A program made the position numbers and the translations under genes. A model generated the notes under the pieces. It was not told the origin of the DNA, ran no database searches, and worked only from the letters and a program-made list of their open reading frames with translations. Positions 1 to 11,480 of a stretch of 64,000 nucleotides of DNA are shown piece by piece; positions within the stretch are counted from its first letter, which is position 1; each line of letters begins with the position of its first letter. The stretch is from assembly GCA_039621445.1 (NCBI GenBank), contig CP154954.1, positions 43,937,847 through 44,001,846 on the forward strand. Reading direction: 5' to 3'. Source of the stretch: Euglena gracilis (taxonomy: Eukaryota > Euglenida > Euglenophyceae > Euglenales).

Positions 1-534
1 TTGAATTTGAGCTTTTTGGGGGTCCTGGGAAAGCGATTTGCACCCCCACCCCACCGAGGGATTCTGAACTGTGCCTGAAAGGTACCTCCCCCCATGTCAA
101 AATGGACCCCTTGCCCAACAAACAGTGGGTGTCCGGACCGTCAAGTCATTTGTTGACTTTTAAAACGATGCAAATGCCCATACAACCTGAACGTCCCCTG
201 TCCGGACCATGTCGACTGTCACCTTGGTATTCATTGGGCTTGGGGGGGGTACTGTTTCTGAAATCAACCCTTGGATTGTCCCTGTGGTCGGGAGGGTGGC
301 GGAACCAACGCTCCCAGCGGCGTTTTAAGGCCTCGGGGGAGTTGTTGAGCTAGGGCTAAAATTTTGGGCTGGCTATTTATTTGTGCTGGCCAGCTAGTCC
401 CCCCGGGGGGGGGGGATGAACACCTATTGGGCCAGGCTGGACACACTGGACACGCTGGACAATTGCCCAAAAAATGACCTGCAAAATGCAGCTTGGAAAT
501 CAATGAGCATCTGACGGCCCGGCCCACTTCTCAG
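1..534. other. No gene recognised; left flank or intron of the plus-strand gene
   Basis: No convincing coding exon was seen. The segment has G and C homopolymer runs and ends with a pyrimidine-rich tract and TCTCAG just before the first plausible exon, so it may be intron or 5' flank. Confidence 0.4.
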
Positions 535-672
535 GGGGCCCGGGGCTGGCGCGGGGTCCCCCGCGGGGCCGGTCGCCGGGGCGGCCGCCGGGCCCAAGCG
601 CTTCGCCATCTTTGACGGCGCAACGTCGTTTGAGCCGCGGTTTGCCGCGGAGCCCGCCGCGTGCGGGCCACG
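535..672 (+). CDS. Internal exon, unrecognised protein with FDGATSF module (copy 1)
   Basis: The product is not recognised. The plus frame is strongly GC-rich at third positions and reads through a Gly/Ala/Pro-rich stretch into KRFAIFDGATSFEPRFA. It starts after TCTCAG and ends before GTGTGCC, a plausible GT donor. A closely similar module recurs at 1372-1554 (RRLCIFDGATSFPPRFA), so the gene carries a duplicated exon or repeated protein module. The minus strand is also open here, but the conserved peptide and codon composition favour plus. Limits are inferred from splice-like signals only. Confidence 0.45.
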
Positions 673-1371
673 GTGTGCCGCTGGGCCCTGCAGGGCCGAT
701 CGATGGAGACGCCAACGCAAACAGCCAACCAACCTGCACCCGGTGCCGGTTGGGTGCGGTTCCCCTGGTCGGCATGTTTTTTTTTTCCCACATTCCAGTT
801 CCAGTTCCAGCTAATCAATCACAAGGAACTGGAAAAGGGGCGATTTCCAAGCGTGCACGTGGAATGTTTTTGTGGAATGTGAATGCGTGGCCTGTCCATT
901 TGCGCATCTCTGGACCCATAAGTTCATAACGCACTTTTTTATTTTGCACTCAGGATTTGTGGTAATATATAATGGCAATGCCTTTGGGCACAGATGTCAT
1001 GTGACCATGTGGTTCTATTTCATCTGGCAGTTTTTTTTCGCATCAAGGCATATTTGAAGAAAATATCAAATTTTTAGAAATTGAAATCGAGGAGATTGGA
1101 TGAGCAAAAGAAAAATAATTTGCAAACCTAAAAGCTGATATCGCCTTGAGAAATCATTCCAGAAAACCACAGGAATTCGCATTTTGTTTTCATCCAACTC
1201 AAATGTCTTTCTGCAGATGTTTCTGCCTCTGTTGCTTCGCACCAGCGAGGGTTCCCCAAGTGTTGAACCCTATCCACAAACGTGTACATCACACATGGCC
1301 CTCTCTGACACCTCCCATTTCAACCACAGGCACCCCGCCCCCCCCCCCCCCGCCCGTCCCATCCTCCACAG
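673..1371 (+). other. Probable intron between the two FDGATSF exons
   Basis: AT-rich non-coding DNA with poly-T runs and no ORF that resembles a protein. It ends in a pyrimidine-rich tract with two CACAG acceptors near 1329 and 1371. Confidence 0.4.
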
Positions 1372-1554
1372 GGGTCCGCCCCCCGGCCGGGCAGAGCCGT
1401 CGCCCACCGCCCCCCTCCCCCCACCCCCCGCCCCTCCCTCGCCCCCGGAGGCAGAGGGCCCGCGCCGGCTCTGTATCTTCGACGGGGCCACGTCGTTCCC
1501 CCCGCGGTTCGCCGGCGACCGCCCGCCACTGCCGCCCCCGCAGCGGTGCGCCCT
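1372..1554 (+). CDS. Internal exon, unrecognised protein with FDGATSF module (copy 2)
   Basis: A Pro-rich lead (PPGRAEPSPTAPLPPPP) runs into RRLCIFDGATSFPPRFAGD and then a Cys-containing stretch. The FDGATSF core matches the exon at 535-672 almost exactly, in the same strand and in a similar position relative to a GTGC donor. Function unknown. The proline-rich portion suggests a disordered linker between repeated modules. The acceptor may instead lie at 1329. Confidence 0.45.
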
Positions 1555-1926
1555 GTGCTGCCGCTGGCCGGCTGGCCCATTTTCTTTGTGTCTCCCACCG
1601 AGAAGGTTGTTGCTGGGCTTTTTATCAGGAAGTTCGCACCCCCCCCCCCTGGAGGGTGGATGCAGGCAGGAGGGGTCGGGGGCTGCTGTAGCACACCCTT
1701 CCACCCCCAGCGCCAATGTGCTGGGGGCGCGAAAATGGCCCACAAGGATAATTTGTCTGGGTCGGCAGGCAGCCGAGCCCAAAACTGACCACTCTTGGGA
1801 CGGTTTGCCTGCTATGGACAGGCACCCCACGGCGCAAGGCACTCCCACCAGGGGTTGATAAAAAAAGAAGTCTGGACGTTGCACTTGGGCTGCCGCGGTG
1901 TAGGCCATGCACCCGTCTTGCCTCAG

Positions 1927-2004
1927 GGCATCATCTGCGGAAATGGCGCCGGCAGAACCATTGGCCAGGCCAGCCTCCGCCCCATCCCCAACAAGCAGGG
2001 CTGA
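1927..2004 (+). CDS. Candidate terminal exon of the plus-strand gene
   Basis: After a TCTTGCCTCAG acceptor the frame reads 25 codons beginning GIICGNGAGRTIG and ending IPNKQG with a TGA stop at 2002-2004. The acceptor is good, but nothing else ties this exon to the FDGATSF exons, and the peptide is not recognised. Confidence 0.35.
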   Translation, partial: GIICGNGAGRTIGQASLRPIPNKQG

Positions 2005-3884
2005 CCGGGAACCAGGAACCCGCCTGTGGTGTGGCGGTGGCAACCCCCCTCCCCCAAATAATTTTGCCCCCTGCAAAGTTAGGACCGATCTTTTTGGCCC
2101 CAACCCCCTGCAAATTTATTTGGGCAGTACCCAAAACCATTGATGGATTGATTCACCACGCTTCTTAAAAGAAATTTGTTTCACTAATATTTGTGATATT
2201 ATTTAATATTTATATTCATCTAATAATAGATTATTATGGCATTTCAGATGATTTTTTGTCCTTGCCACCTCCTGATTTCCCAAAAAAGATGCATCATTTT
2301 TCACGGTTTTTCCTTGAAAAGGGAGGGGGGCAAAGTTATTTGGACCGATCTTTTTAAGCTTTCCCCCCTGCAAAGTTCTTCAGGCACACAAAACTTTAGG
2401 ACACTGCAAAGTTATTTGGGAGGGAGGGTTGTCTAATCCACACCTTCTGGGGGGGGGTCGACCCCCGACCAGGACTCCCTGGACAGCCCTGCTGACAAGG
2501 CAGGGCTCCGGCCCCTATGGGCGGCTGATGGGTGCGATGGCTTGGCTGCGGGGACACTCGGGTCCCCTGTAAGGTGGCTGTGCCTGCGCCTGTGCAGATT
2601 AGGATACCAGTAGCCCATCAGACAGGGGGGGAGGGAATATGCAGAGTGCATATTTTGCGCATATTTCGCACATTTAGTGCATATTTCACTTTTTTTGTCC
2701 AAGAATCGCATATTTGTGCATATTTCGCATATTTAGCGCATATTTCGAGGTTCTGCAGGAGTTTTCCGCAGTATAATTGCCCATTCCCGACTGCATGGTC
2801 AAGTTTGGGCCATCTGAATCTGTTTTGGGGCGTTTCCTCTCTTTTTGGGGCCATTTTTCGCTATTTTTGGTATAATAAAAAAAAGTATGAATTGGTGTGT
2901 GAATTTGATTCACAGGAAGGAGTGGTCTAATGGGCCGAATTTAGGGCAATTTTGGGGGCATTATCTGCCATAATTGGTGTGCATTTTCTACCGTTCTTTG
3001 TCATAAACTGATCCCAACTTGCCCCAAAAAAACCTGGTTTCCAGCCACATACCAACGCACTAGGGTATTGCGGCAGCAGCCCAGAGGTCCTCGTAGACAT
3101 TTGCCTGGTTCTTTCCAGGACCCACAGAGAGACCTCAGTGGCAACGTGAAGAAACCCCCGCCTGGAGGTGAGAGCTGCTGTCCGTCAGTTGACCATGCCC
3201 TTCACTCTCACCCACCACAAATGGTGTCTGTTCATTTGCCCGCTGTGCCTCTGCCAGCCGCTTCTTCCTATTATTTTTTCGGGGCAGCGGCTCGATGTGT
3301 GGCCACAGCTTGTCCATATTTGTCCAGATTGTGCACATGGCCCCTGCCGCTGTCTGCATGGTGTGTCATTTGTCCCCATATTCTTTGCTTCTCCTGATGA
3401 CCTCTGCCCACCCATCCATCCATCCACCCTCCGCTCTGCCGCCTTGACATGATGACGCAACATAAATTGAAGTTATTCCAGCAGTCATCTGAGAACACAA
3501 AAAAAAACAACAAAATCAGCACACATAAACGCACATATATGCACGCATTCATGGAAGCACTCTCATATGCACGCCTTATGCGCGCGCTGCACACACCCAC
3601 GCAACCCCACATGCATGCACAAAACTCACAACACACATTTGTGCCTGAGTGTGTTTGTTTATGTTACAGTCAGGAATCCCGTGTGGGGATATTCTTACCC
3701 AAGTTTCCTTGAACCATTTATGTGCACCATTGGCTGTTTGCTTTCTTGCGATTTCGTCATTGCAATCCCTTTACGAACCCTCTTAAGAACTTGAGCTAGG
3801 CAAGGCAGCAACATGCACCTTTTTTCAAGGGCCAGGGTCTTACCACCCATCCAGACCGGAGGACCCCCCCTTTCCGGGGAAGCC
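2005..3884. other. Intergenic DNA, no gene seen
   Basis: Non-coding by inspection. It holds an iterated GCATATTT tract (2640-2755), a CA-rich tract near 3500-3650, and scattered G/C homopolymers. Confidence 0.5.
2637..2757. repeat. Iterated GCATATTT motif
   Basis: About eight imperfect copies of GCATATTT(C/G) spaced by roughly 10-20 bases, including GCGCATATTTCG and GTGCATATTTC. It resembles a degenerate minisatellite. Confidence 0.6.
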
Positions 3885-4344
3885 CACCATTGCCGCACTC
3901 CCTCGAGGAAAAACCCACAAGGGAGGGAGGGACAGACGCCTCGGGCTCCGCACTTTTCCCTTGTGAGGACATGCCTTGCTTGCCGATGGTGTTGCTTGGA
4001 TAGTTTTGCTGCGCTGGGAAAGGCGTTGCTGCTTAGTGCCTTTTCCGCCGGAGTTGGCTGATTCCAAAATTTTGACCTTCGACAACCCAGAAGGCAGGAG
4101 CAGAGCCTAGAACGAAGGCGACCATTCGGGCTCCGCCCTTCGGGATGGCGAGGTCCTGCTTTCCTTGCCGACCAGTCGGGCTCCGCACTGCGAGATGGTG
4201 AGGTCCTGCTTTCCTTGCCGGCTGTTCTGCTCTGGCGTGTTTGTGCGTGCGCTGGGGGTGCTTCTTACTGCTTTTTGTTACCGGAGTTTCGTGCTCCCTC
4301 GAGCAAAAACGACAAGGGAGGAAGGGACACCGAGGGCACAAAGA

Positions 4345-4423
4345 CCTTGTGAGGCCATGCCTTGCTCGCCGGCGGTGTTGTCTGGATTGTTTGGGTGCGC
4401 CGGGTTAGGAGGTCCCGCTTAGT
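4345..4423. repeat. DIRS inverted repeat, YR-side copy
   Basis: About 79 bases that match the reverse complement of 15208-15286 with only a handful of mismatches. It overlaps the 3' extension of the recombinase ORF. Confidence 0.85.
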
Positions 4424-4646
4424 GCCGCCTCGCCGGGGTTGGCTGACGATGCTGCTCCGACTTGGCGACGTGACTTCTTGCCCCTGGGGGGTGTCCCCCC
4501 CTCTCCCCCCCTGGCCCCCACTCTCTGACCGAGGGCTTTTGAAGACAAATTTTCTTTTACGGGTGGGGGGGTCGGGCTCACAAGGTCTTTGTGCTTCGCC
4601 CTCGGTGTCCCTTCCTCCCTTGTCGTTTTTACTCGAGGGAGTACGA

Positions 4647-4682
4647 GACACCTCGGGCTCCGCACTTTGCCCTTGTGAGGCC
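4647..4682. repeat. DIRS internal complementary segment
   Basis: 36 bases identical to the reverse complement of 15275-15310. A related but diverged copy occurs near 3928-3970. Confidence 0.85.
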
Positions 4683-5097
4683 AGATTGTGCACTGAAATT
4701 AGGGGGGCCAGGGCATGTTCCAGGGCACCTTGGGCACCAAGTCGTAGATAGTGGGCTGTAAAAGCCTCCACCCCCCTCCACTGGCCAATTTCGCAAACTT
4801 CTTGGGCAGAAAGGCCCAATTTTTTGAGTAAACCGACTCCTGCTCCTCTGGTGGAGTGGGCCACCCACACCTGGGGGGTCACCCCATGCTTGGCCAAAAA
4901 ATCTTTTGTGATGGAAGCAACAGTGTCTGCACTTATGGCCCTGAAGGGGGGTTTTAATGAAATCAGCAGGGGGCCCCCAGGTCTGACGAATAAACGTGTT
5001 GCAGAAACATAGCACATCATTAAATGAAATGGGCTTATTTGGGGACATTGGGGAATGGACACCACCCTTTCCCATTTTTGGAATTTTTGTCCTGTAC

Positions 5098-5608
5098 TGT
5101 AAAGGGGTCCTAACCCAAAAATTGGCCAAAATTTGCCTCAGTGGGGCCGAAAGTCACTGAAATACCACTTTTTGGTTTTCAGTCGAATTTAACCTAGGGA
5201 AAAGATTATTATGGTTCGGCTTGAAAGCCTGAACTCAATTTTTGACCTTGCTGGGTCGATTCTTTGAAATTTTCAAGACCGGCCGACCTATTTTCCACAC
5301 TAGGATTTGCCAATTTTTCCTAATTAACCTAAGAAAGTCCCCACTCGAGCCCACCAATTTCAAACCAATCTCACACACAGGGTTCTTTACCCAACCAATG
5401 CACTGATACAAAACTACAAAAAAAATCAATTGATTGTGCATGCAAGAACAAGGATTTGAAGAAAAAATGGATTTCAATGATCAAGGGAAAAAGCCCAAAG
5501 ACAAAAATAAAAAGATTGAAAAGTTAGGCTTCGAAGCCCGGCGGCCGCCTCAAAAAACAGCCGAGGCCGAAGGATCCGTAAAAACTTCGAACCAAGAAAG
5601 GGTTTTCA
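5098..5608 (+). repeat. 5' LTR
   Basis: 511 bases starting TGTAAAGGGG and ending GGTTTTCA. It matches 10969-11480 over its full length with scattered substitutions and small indels, so the insertion is not very recent. Confidence 0.85.
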
Positions 5609-5626
5609 TGGAGGTCCTACCCCGAT
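5609..5626 (+). other. Candidate primer binding site
   Basis: TGGAGGTCCTACCCCGATTC begins directly after the 5' LTR. TGG complements the CCA end of a tRNA, and the rest is compatible with an acceptor and T-stem. The tRNA was not identified. Confidence 0.5.
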
Positions 5627-7470
5627 TCTCCGGCCAGAGCGAGGCGCGCCAGGCAGCTGAAGCAGAAGAAAGACAAGGAAGAAAGACAAAAAAGATTGAA
5701 GCTGAAGAAACAAGCACATCATTTACAGCTGCAGCTGGTGGAGGGGGGCCCTGCAATGGCCCCCCAGCGCGCGGTATTGAAGCAGGTGGACATCAGCAGG
5801 CGGACACATACAACACACGACCATGGTGTGCAAGCATACAACCCCCACCCCCAGCCCTAAGGCTTCTAAAGAACCCGAAGAATTGTAGGCATTCAAAGGT
5901 GTCATGTGGGGAAATTTTGTTGCCACATCGCATTCCATCTGCTGATTTTTCAGAAAGATCATTCTTGCCAAATTTACTTGTCGCATCACCAAAGATTTTT
6001 CAGAAAAGTGAATTCCCAGCAGATTTTCATGGGTTACCACAGGATTTTTAGACCCGAGAAGATTTTTCACAATCAACATGGCCAATTTCAGCACGAATTA
6101 CGATGAGGACCCAGAATTTTCTGGAATTTTCTCAAGACTCCCCACAGTTTTTGCCAAAGGCATGCATTTTCATCAATATTTTCAGCAAGATTTATTGTGG
6201 GGGGCAGGGTCCCATTTACAAAGTGGCACGTATTTTCCCCCACAAAAAAACCCAGGCGTTGTCTCACCCAAGGATCTTTCAGTTTTCAAGTGAAAAAAGT
6301 GAATTTTCCCTTTCCCCGTCACAGGAATTTCCTGTGACTTTGGCAGATTTTCAGCCAAAACGGTCGGAGATGGGTGATACCCTCCGTACGGGACGACTTT
6401 CCCTTGTGCTACAGATTTCTGCTGTGGTTTTCACATTTTTTCAGCGAATCTTGTCGGAGATGGGTGGAATCCTCCGTACTGGAATTTTTTTCCTTTTGCC
6501 CCAGGCTGGGAGTGGGCACGGATCAGGCTTTTTGGCTGGTGGAGGATAAACGGGAATTGTCCCCCTCACACAAATTTCAGCCCCCCCTGTGGAAATGGAG
6601 ATGGAGGGGGGAAACAAAGATCCTTGGAAAGAACGTGCAAGGAGGAGAGTGCACAAAATAATTCAATTTGAAGTGCTGGGCGAAGAATGTTTTCAATTTC
6701 CCTGTGCAAAGTTGGAAAAAACTGCAGCTCCCCCAGATTCAAAAATGGAAACCGCTTTGGTCAAAGTGATCAAAATTCAGCGGGATTCCAGCCCAATTTA
6801 ACTTTGGACAACAGCGCCAAAAGGCAAGAACTTTTTTGACGAGAAATTACCAGTTTTGGGTTAAGAAAACTCAAATGAAACGCCGTTTCAGGCAGTTTTG
6901 CTGAAAATTCAGGGATTTGTAGAAAATTCCACTTTGGTTATTGGGATTGAGCGAAGCTTTTCTCAATTAAGGGTCTCAGAATTTTCAAACGGACACGGGC
7001 CCAGTTTATTGCGGAAGGGGGTCAACGTGGACAGTTTTTTACCCCTGCCCAGATCACTGGCCGCAAATTTTGTTTTCACACCACGGGAAGGGAGACCCCC
7101 AACCCCGGCGTCGCTGTGGTGGCGGCGTCCGGGGGCCCACTCCCCCGCACCGCTGTGGTGGCGGTGCAGGGGGGCCCAGCAGCACCCAGCACAACGGCAG
7201 CAACCCCAAGCCCCAGCTATGGGTTGGGTTTTGGCTTTTTGGGTAGGAGAGAACTTTGACCACCCAAGCAGGCGGAGACCGATACCCTCTCAATCCCCTC
7301 TCGAGAGGTGAGTGGGTTGGTTTTCGAAAAATTTCAAAACATCCCCCCGTCGCTCCCTACTCGGGCAACCTAGGCCCAGAGGTAGGGGGAGCGGCGTTTT
7401 TGGGCAACAGTGCCGAAGTGGAGGTCTTGCCCAAAGGGGAGGAGCACCATAAGGTGGTCTCTACCCCCTG

Positions 7471-8751
7471 TTGGCAAAGCCACACTTTGCACGTTCCCAC
7501 TACCCAACCCACAACAGTTTTTACCCCCTCACTCTGTTTTTTGTTTCCCCCAGAATGGTGGATTTTCCTTCCGTAAGTTTGGAAGTAACAGCCTCACAAA
7601 CAATACCCCTTTTGAGTGCCCCCCAGCGAAGAGTGTTGGAAATTCCGGTTGAAACGCATGAAAAATTTCCAGCTGTGTGGGTCCCGGTGCAAATTTTGCT
7701 CACAGGGATGGTGGCAGGGGCAGGGATGATGGGGGAAGGCACCGTTTTTGGTTGCCAGATTTTAATTTTTGTTGGTACCCCATTTTGGGACATGGTGGAA
7801 AATGAGGCAAAAATCAACAGATTTTCAGGTCACAGGCCTGAATTTTCTTTTCGTTGGCAGATTTTTACAACGAAACTGTCCAGACTTTCAACAACGTTTT
7901 TTGGGGATCATTGGAAACATTTTGGGACAGAATTTTTGACGATTCGGAATTTTGCCAAATCTCATGCGGACACCTGTCATGTGCTAAGATGGGAACTTCC
8001 ACAGATTTTTCACAAAGAAAGGAGGAATGAAAACCAGAGCGAAGAAAAAATCACAACGGAGTTGGCTAGGGACAAAAACTGGCTTCTTTCACTCAATGGG
8101 TGGTCAATTGGACAAAAATTGCTGTTTTCCCCCAGCGATTTTAATTTCCCCCCCACTCAAATCATGGGAATGACACATGGATGTCTTGAACAAACGGAGG
8201 GGGGATGGAATTTAAAGGGCCAGGTGCCCCCACTGAAACGAGTCAACCCCCCGATTGGATGGGGGGGACCAAATTCATTCAGAAAACGCGAAACGAGAAA
8301 TTTTTCAGAATTTTGCCAGAAATCCTCAAGAAGGGGGGGCGTTGTCAAAAATTCTTCAGAGGTGAAAGAAGCACCGCTCCCAAACCCCAACTACACAACC
8401 TGTGTAATCAGAGCACCGTGTAAGTGTTGTGGTGAGGTTGGGAATAATGCCTCTAATTGTTGGGCAAAAATTCTGGATGCAAATCAAGCTCCCCCCGCAC
8501 TCAGTTTTGGGCCCCATGCCCATGGGGGGGAGGACGAGGCAAGGGGGGCGGGACGACCAAATTGTATAATTTTTATGACAAATGTTGGGAAACTGCCCAA
8601 GGAAAAAGTGGTGGCCAACGGTTCAGGGGCAGAACTTTTGTTCAAGTGCCCCCAGCGCAAAATTTGTTTCAGAAAATATTTGCGCCACAGTCAAACACTT
8701 TTGTGGACAAAGTCCAGCGATTTTTTGGGTCAAAAGTACCAAAGATTTTGA
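7471..8751 (+). pseudogene. Gag-like ORF with variant zinc knuckle
   Basis: The longest interior frame (426 codons) lies in the gag position of the LTR element. Near residue 315 it has CKCCGEVGNNASNC, which fits the retroviral-type knuckle spacing C-x2-C-x4-x-x4-C but with Asn where His is normal. Coding similarity seems to jump frames downstream (8457-8786, 8582-8881), suggesting frameshifts. No protease, RT or integrase motif was found. The start codon is not established; the first Met lies in a low-complexity lead. Confidence 0.5.
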
Positions 8752-8877
8752 TGCTTTTTATGGGAACAAAATCTGGAGGGGGGTGAACTTGACTTTTGCA
8801 TCCATTCCTAAAAAGAAATATGGTCAAGACCCCACCATGTGTGAAAGAAATTTGGAGTATGCCGATTCTCGCACAAA

Positions 8878-9639
8878 ATGACACTTTCCAACGCCCAATT
8901 TTTACAACCACCCAGAATTTTCATTAAAATTCCCCGAAACGGCCTCATGAAGGACCGTGAATTTTTGAAAGGGCTGATTTTTTTGAATTTTGATTTTTGT
9001 CAATGTAGTCCCTTTGACTACAAAATGCCCACTCCTATATGGGGAATGGTGGAGGGCTTGCCAAACCGTTTGTGGCTGGGTTTTTGGTGCAAGTTCACCA
9101 TCCCCGGGCCCAAAAGACATTTTCACCGTTCTGGTGGAAACATTTTTGGTGGGACGCAACATAAAAAATACCGAGTCCCAGGTTTGGTCATTTTTCAGGT
9201 TGGCGGGAAGGAGGAAAGGCATATTCCAAAGGGGGAGTGTTTGGTGTTGGTCCCCCAGGGTACCCCCCCACGAATGACCCATGACGAAAGCGAATTTTGG
9301 ATTTGGATGAACCCCAGATTTTGGGAAACGGTGGTGGACAAGTGGACACTTTTCAGATGGAAAAGGAAGAGGGGAGGGTTGAAACGCATTTTGCACCCCC
9401 TCATTTTTCCCAAGTGGAAAAATGTGAATTATTTCAATTTTATTCCGCCCGTCTGGGGAAAGAGAAGAAAAAATGGGTTGAACGGTCGACCAATGAAAAT
9501 TTTGAGTCTGCCGATTTTACCCAAGGCAAAAAATCTGACGTTTTTATTGGGCAAGTGTGGGAGGTGGAACTTATTCATTCATTCGGGTTGTGTTGTGTGG
9601 AACAAAGGAATAACGTTGGAAGGAACAAAATGGGGATGA
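8878..9639 (+). pseudogene. Degenerate internal ORF of the LTR element
   Basis: A 253-codon frame rich in Trp, Lys and aromatic residues overlaps others in different frames (8990-9277, 9297-10052). This looks like one decayed coding region rather than three genes. Not recognised. Confidence 0.35.
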
Positions 9640-10052
9640 GCCCCACTCATTCGGAGGCGAGTGAGTGGGGGGCGTTCCAACGAAAAGTCGATGTGTTATA
9701 CCGACATAATTTCAGGGAATTTAAAGGTGTTATTTACGGAGAGGAGGTGGAGCCCAACCCCCACGTAAAGGACGGTGTGCAGAATTTTCAGAGAATTTTT
9801 GGAAAGAAACTTGCCCAGGCATGGAACATGGCCGACGATTTCGTCGGTGAGGCTCCCGTAGGTACCCCCCAAGAAATTCTGGTTTCGGAGGAACAATTTT
9901 TGGAATGGCAAGGAGGTGAGAATTTCACAGATTTGGATTTGCTTTATGAAAAGCAAAAGGTGGACAGATTTTCCAAGCGCATTTTTCCTCTAAGAGGTGG
10001 AAATTTGGGCCAAGATTTGAGAGACGGCCCGGGAGGGCACAGGTTGATGTGA
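9297..10052 (+). pseudogene. 3' ORF of the LTR element, unrecognised
   Basis: 251 codons of acidic/basic mixed sequence including WNMADDFVGEAPVGTPQEIL. It ends about 0.9 kb before the 3' LTR. It could be gag capsid or another element-specific protein. No catalytic motif seen. Confidence 0.4.
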
Positions 10053-10968
10053 CCCCCCCACAAAAACGGCCGTAAGTCACATTCCCGTTACGGTTGTGGG
10101 AAAAGTGATGAATTGTCATTGCGGGGAACCAATCCCGCGGTTTGCGGGGTTGTTTTCGTTGATTCTTATTTTTGGTGTTTGGTCGCGACAAGCAACAGAT
10201 CACAAAAATTCAACAATCCTCCCAATAAAAAAGCTGCAGCGTATCAAAAAAAGAGGGTAATTTGCTCCTTAAAAAGGGACTAAGCAAAACCCCCACAACA
10301 AAAAGGGATCCCAACCAACAAAATAGAAGTATTTTGATCCTCAAGAGAAAGAATCCCGGATGGAAAGCTAGCTTATCAAACCCCCAGATTTCTTGAATGA
10401 CGGTTGGTCAAGAAAAAAAACGGTTCGCAAGGGTTGGAAACGCGAAACCATGCCTCGGCCCCATTGTGGCTCGGCGTGCAACTTTCGTAGTTGCAACCCG
10501 ACCCGCCTTGGGTGCGCGCAAAGTGTCATTCTAAGCATGAGTGTTGTGTGGTGTGGGACAAAAACCGCATACCATATTGTGATTGTGAACACACGACTCA
10601 CGCATACGCGGTACCGTGGCAACCACCTCGAGTGGGAGGCGGCGGTTGCGGCGGCGGCGTACGCAGCTGAGTAGCGCCGCACCGTTGCCCACGCACCGTT
10701 GCCCCACCCCGATTTTCCGCACCAACCTGTTGCACCGTTGCACCATCTCCCCCACGGGGTGCGGTGTGGCCCGTTGGGCTGCCCCCCCCCCCACCATCAC
10801 TCGCATGGGGTAAGGCGTGGCGCTTTGGGCTGCCCCCCCCCCTCGTTGCTCTTACCAACCGCACACATACCCCTTTTTTTCGCAAACCAAATTGTTTCTT
10901 TTGTGCGGACCCCTTCTTTTTTACTTACGTTTTTTAAAATCTCCCCGATATTTCTAAGTGGGGGAGCG
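10053..10968 (+). other. LTR element 3' untranslated region with polypurine tract
   Basis: Low-complexity GC-rich repeats of CACCGTTGC and GGCGGC type (10615-10830), then a T-rich segment. It ends with AAGTGGGGGAGCG (10956-10968) immediately before the 3' LTR, a good polypurine tract for plus-strand priming. Confidence 0.6.
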
Positions 10969-11480
10969 TGTAAAGGGGCCCTAACCCCAAAAATTGGCCA
11001 AAATTTGCCTGAGTGGGGCCGAAAGTCACTGAAATACCACTTTTTGGTTTTCAGTCGAATTTAACCCAGGGAAAAGATTATTATGGTTCGGCTTGAAAGC
11101 CTGAACTCAATTTTTGACCTTGCTGGGCCGATTCTTTGAAATTTTCAAGACCGGCCGACCAATTTTCCACAGTAGGATTTGCCAATTTTCCCTAATTAAC
11201 ACTAAGAAAGTCCCCACTCGACCCCATAAATTCAAACCAATCCACACACAGGGTTCTTTACCCAAACCAATGCACTGATACAAAACTACAAAAAAAATCA
11301 ATTGATTGTGCATGCAAGAACAATGATTTGAAGAATAAATGGATTTCAATGATCAAGGGAAAAAGCCCAAAGACAAAAAGAAAAAGATTGAAAAGTTAGG
11401 CTTCGAAGCCCGGCGGCCGCCTCAAAAAACAGCCGAGGCCGAAGGATTCGCAAAAACTTCGAACCAAGAAATGGTTTTCA
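10969..11480 (+). repeat. 3' LTR
   Basis: 512 bases, TG to CA, homologous to the 5' LTR. It is followed by TTAC, matching GTAC at the left border except for one base. Confidence 0.85.

Larger units (their letters stand above)
4265..5097 (-). pseudogene. Tyrosine recombinase (YR), C-terminal catalytic part
   Basis: The minus frame carries AHSTRGAG (the His-x-x-Arg box) and GQWRGVEAFTAHYLR, which supplies the active-site Trp and nucleophilic Tyr, preceded by a Lys-containing segment. These are the signature boxes of DIRS-type tyrosine recombinases, which integrate the circular element DNA. The N-terminal part, with the first catalytic Arg, lies 6.4 kb away at 11481-12124. The frame continues exactly across if the intervening LTR element is ignored. 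A long Lys/Arg/Ser-rich tail overlaps the inverted-repeat modules. The insertion makes this copy non-functional. Confidence 0.85.
5098..11480 (+). mobile_element. LTR retrotransposon or LARD-like derivative inside the DIRS YR gene
   Basis: Two long direct repeats (5098-5608 and 10969-11480) each begin TG and end CA. The first is followed at once by TGG, as expected of a tRNA primer binding site, and the second is preceded by a purine-rich tract. The flanks are GTAC on the left and TTAC on the right, a 4-base target duplication with one mismatch. Removing the element restores the YR reading frame. The interior has degenerate ORFs with one zinc-knuckle-like motif, but no reverse transcriptase or integrase motif was found, so it may be non-autonomous. 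Confidence 0.85.

Noticed and set aside
1270-2103. 277-codon minus-strand ORF
   Set aside because: Runs over homopolymers antisense to the conserved FDGATSF exon. Codon bias and the repeated peptide support plus.
5434-6051. Plus-strand Lys/Glu-rich ORF starting inside the 5' LTR as a host gene
   Set aside because: Most of its N-terminal part is LTR sequence repeated at 11339. It may be part of the element leader but is not an independent gene.
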